Source: Blastomyces gilchristii SLH14081
Taxonomy: Eukaryota; Ascomycota; Eurotiomycetes; Onygenales; Ajellomycetaceae
DNA length: 64,000 nucleotides
NCBI RefSeq assembly: GCF_000003855.2
Contig: NW_003101651.1
Location: 180,944 to 244,943, forward strand
Direction of reading: 5' to 3'
Numbering within the stretch: position 1 is the stretch's first letter; every line of letters starts with the position of its first letter. This document shows positions 21,130 to 33,351 of this stretch, in pieces. Position numbers and translations under genes: made by a program. The notes beneath the pieces were generated by a model that worked only from the letters and a program-made list of their open reading frames with translations, was not told where the DNA came from and did no database searches.

Positions 21130-24100
21130 TCTACTCTACTCTCTTTTAGTATGAATATACAACAAAAATAATAAAAAAAGTTTAAAAACTCTTCAAAAAT
21201 TACATTTATTTAAAATAATGTGAATAGAAACTCAAATTGCATTTATTCTTGTCTTCAAATTATATTTGAATAAAAAGTTAATTTTATACTGCTTCAGAAG
21301 CTGAATTTTGATGCTAAGTAAAAATATATCATTTCTCATTCAAGCTACTACTACTTTTTATCTCAAAAGTCTGAGATAAAGTTAAGAGTAGTAATCTATA
21401 AAAGAAAGAGATCAAGATATTAATTTAATCTAAGATTTAATATTATATCTAACTCTGATATTCTGATAAGTGATATTATAGATAAAGAAAATAAGTTTAA
21501 TACTATATAGCTTATAAATATCTATAATGAAAAGTCATTGAAGAAAAATAACAATATCTGAATAATTAATAGAGAATTTCTGAACATAACTTTATCAAGA
21601 AACTCTATAATTGTAGAAGATTTCAATACACATCATCTCTGATGAAATTCAGAATATAAGAGAGTAGTAAGAGCTGATAATCTAGTTAAATAAACCTTTA
21701 AATATTTAATAGATTTGATTAATAAGTCTGATCAATAAACATTCTTTAGAAAAGATATGAAATAGAAATCTATTATAGATCTAATCTTCATATTATAAAA
21801 TCTAATAAAAACAAGACTTATAAACTGATTTATTAATTTAAATAAGACATCAGAATCAGATCATGAGATTATTTAATTTAAGATTAAACTGAGTGAAAAA
21901 TAAATAAGTGAAAATTCTCTTCTCTCTAATCAGTTTAACTTTGAAAGAGCTGATTAAAAAGCAGTTAAAGAAAGTATAAAACTATTAAAATCTGAAAGAT
22001 AGAATGAGCTATATTGAAATTCTGATCAAGATATCTCAAATGAAATGCTTAAGAATAGAGTGAAGCTTATTACATCTATTATTCTAACAAGTGTTAGAGA
22101 TAATATTTCAAAGAGAAAATCTTCTAAGTATTCGAAATCTTGATAAAATGAGAATATCTTATCTAAAAGAAAAGAATTAACTACTGTTAGAAGAAATTGA
22201 AAGAATGATATAATATCTGATAAAGAGTTCAAAGCTGTCAGAAATGAATATTTTTCAGATATTAAAAAAGCTAAAACAGACTACTGAAATAAATTTCTTA
22301 AAGAAGTATAAGAGAAGAAAGTTTTTAAAGCTTTTAACTATACTAAAACAAGAAATGTAGCAAAACTTTCAATCTTAGAATATAAGTTTCAGAATGAATC
22401 ATATACAGTAAACTCTTTTAAGAAAAAATATCAAGCTTTTATAAGAACTCTCTTTCAATACTCATCAGATTCAGATTCAGAGAAAGAGAATATATTACTT
22501 CTTAACTATATTAATAAAAATGACTGAAAATGATCTGATCTTACTCAAGATGAATTAGAGTCAGTTATTTTCTCAAGTTCAGTTAAGACTGCTGCAGAGT
22601 CTGATTCAATTAATCACTTAATTATTTAAAATACATACTTCTACTTAAAGAATGAATATTTTGAGCTCTTTTTCAATCTCTTAAAAAATGAATATCATTC
22701 TGAATACTGAAGAGAAGTCACTGAAGTGATTCTTATAAAATTTAATAGAAAAACTTTAATTTCTAAGTTGTATAGAGTAATATCTCTATTAAACTATCTA
22801 GAAAAGGTTTTAGAAAAGATAATAGCTATTTAACTATTTTTTATAAGCTCTGTCAGTAATTCTCTTTTATTCAGTGAATAAATGAGAGATAGAAAACAGT
22901 GTTCTACAATTAACACTGTTCTCTCAGTTATTCATAATATTCAAATAGTAAAGTATAAAGATCTGGTCTCAACTGTAGTTTTTATTGATATAAAAGAAGT
23001 ATTTAATCATGTTTCAAAGTCAAAACTAATTCAGATATTAAAAATATTAAAACTGTCACTTTCTCTAATAAAATAAGTTAACTATTTTATATTTAAAAGA
23101 ATTATACAACTTTTCTTTAATGAAATAAAATAAGACAAGACTGAGATAAAAATAGAAGTATTATAAGAATTTTCAATCTCACTCATTTTATTTATAATAT
23201 ACACTGTATATCTATTTAAGAATAGAAATATAAGAATAGTGAGATCTCTGAGTTATATGAATAATATTGATCTAGTCTACAGTTTAAAAACTATTAAAGA
23301 GAATTTAAAAGTAATTAAAGAAGCTGCAAAGAAAATCTTTGTTAGAATAAATATCAATTAAATTCAATTTAATATGAATAAAACTGAGTTAATTCATTTC
23401 TTTTCTAAATTCAATGAGAAAGAACTATCTCTATCTCTTTTAAATAGAGAGATTAAACTCAGTATAAATATCAAATGATTAGAAGTATGATTAAACTTCA
23501 AGTTGAACTTTAAATATCACATTCAATAAAGAACTGTCAAGACAGAAAGACTATTGAATAATATAATCAGACTATTAAATACAGAGAGAGATCTATTCTT
23601 CCAGGCTATGAAACAGTTATATATAGTCTGTATTACATCAGTAGCTGATTATAAAGTTCAAGTTTAATAAAATAATTAAGAGAATTTCACTAAACTCTTT
23701 CAAAGTCTGTAAAACAGAGTCTTGAGAAGAATTCTGAAAGTATTTAAATCATCTTCTATTAAAATAATGAAAATTGAAGCTTCAATTTCTTCTTCTACTA
23801 TTAGATTTAAAAAGACCTGTATAAACTATATTCTGAGAGTTATAAAGATAAGCTTAAATTATATAATCAGAGAAAGAGTCTTATCTTCATTTTTATCAAT
23901 TAACTCTGAAAATGAACTGAATTGAAATAGATTTCTTAATTAAAATAAAAATGATTCTTTAAAGAAAATGTCTTCTCAACTTTACAGACTATACTCTCTG
24001 ATTAAAAATCAATTTTCTTCTTTAAATATTGAAAAAGTGAATCATGAGAAGTTATCTCTCTGAAGAGAAAAGCTTGAATCTCTTATAAACTTATAAATAA

Positions 24101-25140
24101 GTGAACTATTAAAAGAGAAAGAATATGAACAGTATTTAAAGAGAATTTCTATAATTAATATAAAAGACTCTATTCTGATTTATTTAGATGACTCAAAGAA
24201 TGAGAATCTGAATAGATTAGATACAGACATTGCTTATACTGAAGATAATATTAATTTTATCTCAGATTTCTGAAATCTAGACTGTGAATCTGAAGTCTTT
24301 GATACTGAACTATTTATAATAGTGAAAGCTTTCAAACTCATAGAAATAAAATCTTATAAAAGAGAAAATAGTTTGAAAGAGATATAAATATTCTCTGATA
24401 GTCAAGCTGCTTTAAAAAGACTTAGAAATAGTCAGATTTATAATAATCAAATGAATCTTGAACTGATCTTAAACTCTGTTTTAAAAATTCAAAAGAGAAG
24501 AATATTAAAGCTGATAATTTATCTATACTGAGTTTTTATTTATATGAATATTCATAGTAATGAATTGATTGATTCAGCTGTAAAAAAGAGTGCAGAATTA
24601 AGCAGATCTATTCAAAAAGTTATATTCTGATCTTTTATAAAGAGAAAAATAAAAGAATCTTATTTAGATAAATGAAATGAAAGCTGACAGAAATAAAAGA
24701 AGAGTATACATTATTCAAGATTTAAAATAAAACTCAAGTGAAAATCTTGTTTAATTAAATATAAAAAGAAAATATTCTCATCTATAATACAGCTGAAACT
24801 AGAATATAACTATTTCAAATCTTATATATAAAGATTTAATAATAGATTTAACTTAATAGAATGCTTATTCTGCAATGTAAATGAGAATTCTGAGTATATT
24901 ATAATACACTGTGTATTATACAATAGTCTCAGAGTCAGATTAAAAGAGAAGTATAATCTAAATTAATTAAATATAAGATTCTTATTCTCAACTAAGACAG
25001 AAATTAAATATTTAATAGACTTTCTATCAGAAACTCAAGCAGCTATAAGAAAATGACTAAATTCAGAATTATCTGAATATAAAGAGAAGAAAATCAATCA
25101 GATATAGTCTATTAAAACAGCTATATACTATTTTTTAATA
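21130..25140 (+). pseudogene. LINE ORF2 (endonuclease, reverse transcriptase, RNase H), broken
   Basis: The endonuclease is visible at about 21590-21880 (IVEDFNTHH, ...SIIDLIF, ...SDHEII). Reverse transcriptase lies at about 22540-23640 (YRVISLLNYLEKVLEKIIA, VFIDIKEVFNHV, and YMNN at about 23254 where YVDD is expected). RNase H lies at about 24150-24620 (IYSDSQAALKRLRNSQ, SNELIDSAVKK). A cysteine/histidine motif (CLFCNVNENSEYIIIHC) is near 24860. The frame is broken by many stops, and Gly codons frequently read as Asp/Asn or Glu/Lys as expected for GG-to-GA changes. Confidence 0.85.
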
Positions 25141-25489
25141 ATTTATTTTGTTACAGTCTTTCTTTACTTTATCTTTTTCTTTCAATTTCTTTCTATCTAT
25201 CTATTTAATGTGTCTATCTTTAAGACTGTGTTCTCTTTTTCTTTGTCATGATATTGTCAAATAATTTCAAAGTATCAGAAGATGTTAAAACACTGTAATT
25301 TATAAACAGTTTTTATATTCTGAGCTGGAATTTTCTGATTTTGTATATCTGAAATTGATGAATGTATAATAGTTAACTTTACAGATATAGGAAAAACCCT
25401 GAGAACTAAAAGTTCTCAGGTAGATGTCATAGTCTCTGACTGCATACATCTATAATTGAAGAATAATAATAATAATAATTGTTATCTTG

Positions 25490-25497
25490 AGAGGGGG
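25490..25497 (+). other. Polypurine tract of the copia element
   Basis: AGAGGGGG directly abuts the TGTTGG start of the right LTR, the place where plus-strand DNA synthesis starts in LTR retroelements. It keeps its G run although the surrounding interior is mutated. Confidence 0.85.
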
Positions 25498-25607
25498 TGT
25501 TGGCCCTTACAGCCGTTGCGGTTAGCGATCCCACTAGATCACGTGACCCACCACTATATTATGTTCTTGTAGATAGATCTATCAATACAACCTTCAACTA
25601 TCCTACA
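25498..25607 (+). repeat. Copia 3' LTR (110 bp)
   Basis: Direct repeat of 11918-12027 with three transition differences. It is followed by the ATGAA target duplication (25608-25612) and then ordinary host DNA. Confidence 0.95.
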
Positions 25608-25938
25608 ATGAAAGCCTCTTCGCTGTCATAAATAATCGGCATATCAAGCTTAGCCCTCGGCAGCTGTTATCAATTATTTATATAATATATATATATCTAC
25701 TGGGTAACTACATCGTTAGTTGAACGTGGTTAGAACATTATTAAAGATTCATCGTGGTGATTTACCTAAATAGTTAGTTACCTAAAATACTTATTTACCT
25801 CGGCGCCTTCGCCGGCTTTAATGCCTTATTTATTTATGCTGTGCTTCTTTCTCTCTAAAATCGAGGGCGGGCACATCCATCACCAGAAAGCACGCCTCAA
25901 CATTGACACCTACGTAGAAAAGATCAAACAAACCAAAA

Positions 25939-28213
25939 ATGCTAGCAAGCAAGTCCACCCACAAGGATGGCTCGTCATACTCTCGAGTGGCCTGTATTGG
26001 CGCTGGTGCCTCAGGCATTGCCTTGGGAGCGACGTTGAAGCGATGGTATAACTTCGATGACATCCGGTTTTTTGAGCGCCATCCAGATAGCGGCGGGACA
26101 TGGTGGGCAAACAAATATCCCGGTAAGTCGGGAATCGTATATCGATGTCTTCCTCGAGGGAGGATCCCATTCCTCAAAAAAAAGAACGGGGGGAAAAGGA
26201 GAAGCTAACTGTTCCTCTAGGGATTGCATGCGACATCCCGTCTGGGCTATACAGCTTCTCCTTCGAGTTGAATCCCGACTGGGGAAAGTTTTTGGCTCCC
26301 GGTGAAGAAATCAAAGCATACCATGACCGTGTCCGAGACAGATATTGTCTAAGGGACAAAATGGCCTTCTCAACTGAAGCCCTCCGGTGTGAATGGGATG
26401 AAAAGTCGAGCCTTTGGACGGTGTATCTCCGAGACCTAACGACGGGAGAAGAGTATACCCACACGTGTCACATACTCTTCACCGCTGTCGGAGTTCTTGT
26501 TGTGCCTCGTAAATGCGATATCCCCGGTAGCGAGAAGTTCATGGGCCGTATCTTTCACTCAGCGGAGTGGGATTCCTCTCTGGACCTGAAAGATAAGAAT
26601 GTGATTGTTCTTGGTAATGGCTGTGAGTACATCAAAATAATTTCTCTAAAATTTCTAGGTAGCTAAAGTATTGATGTGCAAAATGGTTCCAGGCACCGGA
26701 TCGCAAATCGTCCCCTCGATTTTGCCCGATGTGAAGCATCTCACGCAAATAGTCAGATCAAAGCACTGGATTGTCCCGATCATAAACCCCTCCTATTCAT
26801 CATGGGTCAAGTGGATATTCCGTTATATCCCACTCACGATGCGAATGCAGCGATTCCTGATTTTCTTGCTGGCTGAGCGCAACTGGTCCGCGTTTAAAAT
26901 GACAAAGAAAGGTGCGGAGATACGAAAGCAGAGGCGTGCAATGGCAGAACGATATATGCGCAAAAGAGCCCCGGCAAAATACCACGATCTTCTTATTCCT
27001 GACTTCGAAGTCGGATGTAAGGTAAGTTTAGTTTATTGATTTAATCCATTAGGGATTTCCCACGGAGCTTCCCATGCCAGAAGAATATGGACTAACATAT
27101 CACCCCTTTCCTTCCCAGCGTCGAATTTTTGATAGCAGCGGCTACCTTGAGTCTCTGAACGCAGGAAATATTACATTAACCAATGAGAAACCATTGGAAA
27201 TTCTCCCCGAAGGCATATTGACTGATAAGGGCCTTGTTGCAGCCGACGTTATCGTGTTGGCCACCGGTTTTGAGGCCACCAACTACATGCACGGATTGGA
27301 TATTGTCGGGCGAGATGGATTGAGTGTCAAGGAGCACTGGTCTAAATATCCAGGACCGACAGCTTACAACAGTTGTGCTCTCAGCGGGTTTCCCAACTTT
27401 TTCATGTTGTTGGGTCCCAATTCGGCGACGGGACACTCGTCTGCGATCATGGCATCGGAGAAGTGAGTACTCCCATCCTCGTTCTATTTCATTAGTTAAA
27501 TACAACCTATGGGAGAAAAGGGGATGGCCAAGGGAATCTTTCGCTAACGACTAACTATTAAAAAATGTCCACAGCACCGTAAATTATGCACTGCGCATTC
27601 TGAAGCCGGTATTCGAGGGAAAAGCAGCGATTGTCGAGCTCAAGCGGGAGGCAGAAGAATTGTACGCTTATAAGGTTCAGGATGATTTAGACAAGACTGT
27701 TTTCAATTCTGGGGGTTGTCAGTCAGTAAGTTGCACTCGCTTGTCTTCCGCTATCACGTTCTCTCTCTCTCCGGCCCATATCTAGGTCTTGTTCCACTTT
27801 CTTTGCTTGATCCCCTATCCCTGGCAGGCACAGTAGCTAACAAACCCCCCCCCCCCCTCCCTCTCCCCCAACTAGTGGTATGTCCAAGGCAACAAGTGGA
27901 ATCCAACCACGTATCCATGGTCCCAGGCGTATATGTGGTACAGGAGCCTCTTCCCTACCTGGTCAGATTGGAACATACAGGTACGTCTAACCCGCGAAGC
28001 CAGTCCCAAATAATATAGCTAACAGCTAACTCCCGTTGGTGTCTGCAGTGGAAAGATTCCCAGAGAAAAAGCAAGACAACAAAATCTTCGCTCGCGTTGA
28101 TTGCTATGATTGTTAATGGTTTCGTGGTATGGAATTTATACCCCCAGTTGCCGGCTCGGTTGGGAATATCGACAGGGTCTCTTAGGACGGTTTGGGAGCG
28201 TGTGATGGGATGA
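25939..28213 (+). CDS. FAD-dependent Baeyer-Villiger-type monooxygenase
   Basis: Seven exons (25939-26122, 26221-26622, 26693-27021, 27119-27462, 27575-27725, 27876-27980, 28049-28213) join in frame to 559 residues. All introns have GT...AG ends. The FAD Rossmann motif GAGASG is at residues 21-26 and GGTWW near residue 53. The Baeyer-Villiger fingerprint FxGxxxHxxxWD is exact (FMGRIFHSAEWD, 168-179). A second nucleotide-binding GNGCTG lies at about 193-198 and ATGFE lies further on. The length is normal for fungal flavin monooxygenases that insert oxygen next to a ketone using NADPH. A Trp-rich C-terminal region (QGNKWNPTTYPWS, MWYRSLFPTWSDW) and a hydrophobic segment (LALIAMIVNGFVVWNLY) suggest membrane association. 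Intron 5 contains a run of 13 C. An MFS transporter follows on the same strand. The substrate is unknown. Confidence 0.88.
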
Positions 28214-28879
28214 AGGTTTGACACTTTGCTGCTGCTGCTGCTTCTTTTTTTCTTCACTTCTTCTCTTTATTTTCGCTGACGTTCAATGCATTTTATTGCC
28301 TTGACGGTTTTTGCTGGAGGCATCGGAATGAATCTTCGCGTAATTTCTGCCGTGATATAATATACATAGCGTTGCTCATCATATTTCATATCAACAATTT
28401 GAGAAACAGGGAATATACGACGAAGGCAACCCCATTTCCTTTTTTATGTTGAATTAACCTATTAAAAAGGTCCATCGATTCCTCCTTTGTTCAAATCTGA
28501 TAGTCGCTCATTGTACGGAGTCTGGAACAGATTAGCTATTGCTTGCTGCTACCTGGCCCACGAGGCGTGCTCGGTTCCCTCACATCGGAGAATTCCTAAT
28601 AATATGCGGTTCAAAATATGTGCGATGTCTCATGATTATTGATTTGCCGCTTGAGCCGAGTGGGGGTTTCGTTGTTGGGATTGCCGATGCTTGCTCCTCG
28701 GCCGGCCTGATGGAAACGCTAAGCGAGCCTGCAGCCGCCTGCATGGAATGGGATTGGATTGGGTGGTGGCTGGTTTGCGCCCTACAGCCGACATATCTCC
28801 ACGTTTTAGCCGCATTCACAGCAAGCCAAACCCCCCCCCTCCTCCCCTCCCCCCGTAGAGTGCAGAAGTATAGATATGC

Positions 28880-28912
<33 letters not shown>

Positions 28913-30071
28913 GCAGAAATGTTCGCGAAGAAATTGGATTTTCCAAACTGCGAAGATGAGATTGATTTATCAATCTGCTCTCAAATTGTTACCGCGGGGT
29001 AATTACTCATTTTCTCATGGAAAACCCAAAAACCCCCCCCACTGTTGCCACCGAGGGCGGCGGCGGCGAACTACTACACTACGTAGAGAGTGGACAAAGT
29101 CGTGAGGAGAAGAACCGTTAACCTACGAAGAAGACTTTTTCCCGTTTTTTAGTGTCTGTCTTTAAAGGTAAAATAAAAAATAAAGATAAAGATTCCAATT
29201 TTCGGCTTCTGGTTTTTATGACTGTTGTCGAAGGGCTCGTTCTTGCTCGCTCCTTCTCTCCTAGTATCTCAGAAGCGAGGATATTTCCCCCCTTGCTGGA
29301 GCTGATTAGGAAGCCGTTACTATTAATATATTCCTCCCTTCCGTCCTGCTCTTAATATTAGATATCTTCCATTGTTGAATATCGAAACCTTCGCATATGC
29401 AATAGTGTTGTAGGGACATATAGACATAGACAAAATCCGCACTCTTTACCTCTGTTTTCTTTCTTTCTTTCTTTTTCTCTTCTTTTATCATCGCCCCGTT
29501 TTGCTGCAGCGGTCAGACAGACAATACAATTCCACCAGCCTCGGGCCCTTTTGGATAGAAAATTCATATCAACAGCCCAGGGAGCCGCTCCCCTACGTTG
29601 CGCGTTCGATTGACCATTTTCGTGTGCGCCCTTTGGTTCTCTCTTTCAATAGACATTCCTTTTAAGGTGTGTTCCGTCCTCAGGTCCCATTTCCACAGAA
29701 GCTTTGCCTATGGGCTATATCTGCTTGGAATCCCCTAACAGTTAATAATTGAGTCATAGATTCCCCCACAAGCATAATTAATATAAGCATTAGTCTAACA
29801 CCTCAGAGGAGGAGTAATCCTGAATCGATATCGTTATCCTCAAGAAGAAAAGTCGAGTTCCTAAGCTCATGTACCGGGACGCGATCATTTATTAATTTGC
29901 ACCTGAGTCGCCTTGTTTGGCCTTGAAAAAGCATACAGACTTTTCGTCCAGGGACAAAGAGTCTTGTCCGAAATAGTCCAAGTCCTTGACGATTCTTTCC
30001 ACGCAGACCGATATTGATGAATATAAAGCGGTAACAGACCAGTCATTCAAACCCTCAGGAGTCTCGAGAGG
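28214..30071. other. Intergenic region with ATA microsatellite, no gene recognised
   Basis: A 1.86-kb gap between the monooxygenase and MFS genes. It holds an (ATA)n run at 28881-28909 and C-runs near 28830 and 29030. Short open frames have no domain features. The 3' half must contain the MFS promoter. Confidence 0.5.
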
Positions 30072-31505
30072 ATGGAGAAATCCCACCCAGACATTAGTCC
30101 CCCAACGGACCTCGAAAAAGCGCCCGGCCCCAATATTGCGTCACAGGCCTTCTCTAGTCCCGAGTACGATGACGACCTTCCAATTACGTGCGTCTCGCCC
30201 AGGCTATCCCCCACGCAGACTGTCGCAGGTCCGATCTATCAAGAGGGTGTGTTAGAGAAGACACTTTCGCTCGTTCGGACAAAAGACTCCGGAATGGATC
30301 CTGGCCCCCCACCTGACGGAGGCTTCAATGCCTGGCTCCAAGCGGGTTTGAGCCATCTGGTCATTTGCAATACCTGGGGGTATATCAATAGCTTCGGTGT
30401 GTTCCAACAACACTACACGACATCCCTGCAGCGGGTGCCATCAGATATATCTTGGGTGGGAAGCATTCAGATATTCCTTCTCTTCTTCATCGGAACCTTC
30501 TCAGGCCGTGCAACCGACGCTGGATATTTCAAGGTTGTGTGGACGGCAGGCGCGACAATTCTAATTATTGGAATCTTCATGACTTCACTAACCACGACAT
30601 ATTGGCAACTTTTCCTTTCCCAAGGGCTGTGCATGGGTCTCGGGTGCGGGCTGCTTTTCTGCCCTACAATAGCATTAATGCCAACATATTTCACTTCCAA
30701 GCGAGCAATTGCTCTGGCAATCGGTGCCACCGGCTCTGCGACTGGAGGCCTCATTTTCCCCGCAATCGTATTGTCATTGCTCCCTCGCATCGGATATGCC
30801 TGGACGATCCGAGTTTTGGGCTTCTTCACTCTCGCCACGTTGACTCCCTGCTTCATATGGCTGCGACCACGAATCCCACCTCGAAAGAGCGGGCCATTTT
30901 TCGACTGGTCTGCCTTTAAGGAGACGAAGTACTCTTTGTTTGCAATTGCTATGTTCCTCAATTTCTGGGGACTATACGTTGCATTTTTCTACCTCAGTAG
31001 CTTTGGCCGCAATGTCATCGGCCTTTCACGAGAGAAGTCGATAGATCTTTTGTTAATGCTGAACGGCGTCGGATTTATTGGCCGACTTATACCGAATTTC
31101 GTATCAGACTACTATACAGGGCCATTCAATGCTCTAATCCCGTTTAGCCTTATCTCAAGTATCTTGATATTCGGCTGGACAGGGATTAAAGACATCAACG
31201 GGGTGGATGCATTCTCCGTTTTATATGGATTCTTCGCAGCAGGAATCCAGTCATTGTTTCCTGCAAGCTTGTCATCTTTGTCCCCTGATCTGAAAAAGAC
31301 CGGTATCCGATTCGGTATGATTCTAAGTGTTGTGAGCTTCGCTTCATTAACGGGATCGCCAATTGCAGGGGCTTTAATTCAAATGAATAATGGCGACTAT
31401 TTGTATGCACAAATTTTTGGCGGCGCTTCGATGCTTGTAGGGGCCACGGTATTGATTTGTGCAAGGCTTTCAGTTACGGGACCAGTATTGCTGGCAAAGG
31501 TCTGA
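30072..31505 (+). CDS. MFS transporter, monocarboxylate-transporter (MCT)-like
   Basis: Single exon, 477 residues, about 12 hydrophobic segments. After an 80-residue polar N-terminus comes the MCT-type signature PPDGGFNAWLQAGLSHLV. It is followed by GYINSFGVFQQHY, SWVGSIQIFLLFFIGTFSGR, a GLGCGLLFCPTIALMPTYF segment and ATGSATGGLIFPAI, all typical of fungal MCT homologues (for example the Mch/Esbp6 group). It would export or import a small organic acid or metabolite across the plasma or vacuolar membrane. It lies downstream of a Baeyer-Villiger-type monooxygenase on the same strand with 1.9 kb between, so transport of that enzyme's product is possible but unproven. Confidence 0.88.
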   Translation: MEKSHPDISPPTDLEKAPGPNIASQAFSSPEYDDDLPITCVSPRLSPTQTVAGPIYQEGVLEKTLSLVRTKDSGMDPGPPPDGGFNAWLQAGLSHLVICNTWGYINSFGVFQQHYTTSLQRVPSDISWVGSIQIFLLFFIGTFSGRATDAGYFKVVWTAGATILIIGIFMTSLTTTYWQLFLSQGLCMGLGCGLLFCPTIALMPTYFTSKRAIALAIGATGSATGGLIFPAIVLSLLPRIGYAWTIRVLGFFTLATLTPCFIWLRPRIPPRKSGPFFDWSAFKETKYSLFAIAMFLNFWGLYVAFFYLSSFGRNVIGLSREKSIDLLLMLNGVGFIGRLIPNFVSDYYTGPFNALIPFSLISSILIFGWTGIKDINGVDAFSVLYGFFAAGIQSLFPASLSSLSPDLKKTGIRFGMILSVVSFASLTGSPIAGALIQMNNGDYLYAQIFGGASMLVGATVLICARLSVTGPVLLAKV

Positions 31506-32775
31506 GGTATATTAGTCGATTCTTTCATTGTGAGAAATAATGTGTTTCACGTATAGGATTAGAAGAGTTCTCTTTTATTGTTTCATCCGCACACACAAAA
31601 CCATGTTTGCAGTTCACTTTTTCAAGTACGACGGCGGTGTAAATTGTTTCCATTTCCCTATGCCCTTTTGCTGTTTCGTGGCTCAAATCTTTGTTTATAA
31701 TAAAACGCGAGATGTTTATATGTTTGATATGAGCATTGAGCGAGGGACTAGATAGATACGGCGTTCGTGAAGTAAAATAGAAAAATGAATTGAAACATGG
31801 TGTTCAGAGGAAGGTGACAACAGAGCAAGCTCATAGAAAGCTGCAAATCTCCGTCCTCCATTTCACGCTCAGACACGTTCGTTCTTCTTGACACTTTGTG
31901 GTGAAGTCGTGAAAAGATCTACAGAGTACAGAGTACAGAGTAAAAGTAACTTATGGGAATAAGACGAACGAGGTAGGAGGTCACATGCGCGCGCGTCTTG
32001 CTGAGTCAGAACGGCGCTGATGTTTGTCCCGCCCAGGTTACCTGGGGCTTAAAATACAGTTGAACGTGGTCCCAATTTTGGGCGGGAAAAACTTTCTGGC
32101 GTGGCTCTGATGCTGGAATCGTTGAACAAGCAGCCCCATTACAAGATATGCCCATCGTTTTAAATACTTTGAAATCAATTAATATTTCCTTAAGTAATTA
32201 GAGACATGGTAGCCCCCATTAAAAACCTACATATCGCTACGCTACAAGCAAGTCTCTTGTGTACAACTTCATCCAGGAGTGAGGGTGGATTAGTTAGAGT
32301 ATGGGGGTATTTTAAATGGGGTGCGAATAAGTTGAGAGTATGGTTGAGCCTAAATTGAACCCAAAGCTCATGTTCAAACTTGTGAAGACTTATTAATATT
32401 ATTTTATGAAGCTCAAAAGTTCCGTTGACAAACGACAAAACTGTCTCCATTTTTCTTCTACTCTCTATAGCTATAGACATATCCTCTTGCTTTGCTATTC
32501 GAAGCTGAGAATACTCGTGAGAGGATATTGCCGATCCAACTCCTATAGTTAACTATACTCAAAACCTGTATTCCAGCTTTTCACCCAGCCAAATTCCCCC
32601 CCTCAAATTGCTCCCAAAACGCCCCGCATTCAATCCAAGCGCCTCATTTTCTACCCCTCGCTCGCTCGCTCGCTCTTAGTTGTCCACCAACATTCTTCAC
32701 GGGCACCCACCCCCCTCCATTTACTCTACTATCTCTATCGTACTCCTTCCGTGCAATCTATCATAAATTGTCAAT
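31506..32775. other. Intergenic region upstream of the PP28 gene
   Basis: Non-coding, 1.27 kb. Small tandem repeats occur at 31920-31942 (ACAGAGT units) and about 32657-32675 (CGCT units). The last 200 bases are pyrimidine-rich, like the 5' leader of a well-expressed fungal gene. No other gene is seen. Confidence 0.45.
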
Positions 32776-33318
32776 ATGGCTCCCCGTGGACGTGGAGGAA
32801 AATTTAGTAAACCAACTCGCGGAGGTATATATATTTTGCTCTCCAAACTACCTGCCCATACATAACTTGTTGGACATGACATTGACTCTATTTTCACTGC
32901 TTATTTAGGAGGTAAACACTTCAGCCGTAATCTCCAACCTTTAGATAAAGATGGAAACCCTATGGGCATGTGGCGGGTACACATATTCTCTTTCCTTCCC
33001 TTGCGAAATTCAACCTTTTTGAGTCATTTACACCCAACCCCGCTCAAAGTTTCCATGAGAGTCCTAGCTAAGGTGGCATCATCTTTCTAGGACCCAAACG
33101 ATATCGTAGATGAGTCATCAGAAGATTCAGAAGAGGGTTCCGAAGAGGAATCTGAGGAAGAATCCGGAGGGGAATCAGGCCCTAGCCACTCTACCACTGC
33201 ACAAGAGATGACCCGCGAAGAACGCAAAGCAGCCGCCAGAGCTCGAAAGGAGGCCGCCATTGCCAAAAAGAACAAAGTCACCCCGGGCGACCTGCCCCCA
33301 TCCGATGACGAGGATGAA

Positions 33319-33351
<33 letters not shown>

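Larger units (their letters stand above)
18031..25478 (+). mobile_element. Full-length LINE (Tad/I-like non-LTR retrotransposon) inserted in copia
   Basis: The flanks carry a 13-bp target duplication, TTGTTATCTTGAG, at 18018-18030 and 25479-25491. The right copy reconnects the copia 3' end to its polypurine tract. The element ends in an (AAT)n tail (about 25463-25478), usual for several LINE clades. In order it holds a GC-normal 5' region, an ORF1 with CCHC knuckles, an AP-type endonuclease, a reverse transcriptase, RNase H and a terminal cysteine motif. All coding parts have many stops. It lies in the same orientation as the copia host. Confidence 0.92.
11918..25607 (+). mobile_element. Nested Ty1/copia retrotransposon with complete ends (13.7 kb)
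   Basis: Two 110-bp LTRs in direct orientation (11918-12027 and 25498-25607) both start TGTTGGCCC and end CTACA. They are flanked by the same five bases, ATGAA (11913-11917 and 25608-25612). A purine run (AGAGGGGG) directly precedes the right LTR, and a GGTTAT... block directly follows the left one. Removing one LINE (about 7.46 kb with its target copy) and two 506-bp MITEs plus target copies leaves about 5.2 kb, the usual size of a copia element. Gag, protease, integrase, reverse transcriptase and RNase H can all be traced in order but are broken by many stops. Confidence 0.95.

Noticed and set aside
28539..29105. 188-residue open frame between the monooxygenase and MFS genes
   Set aside because: It runs through an (ATA)n microsatellite as poly-Ile, starts without an ATG in good context, and has no recognisable domain.
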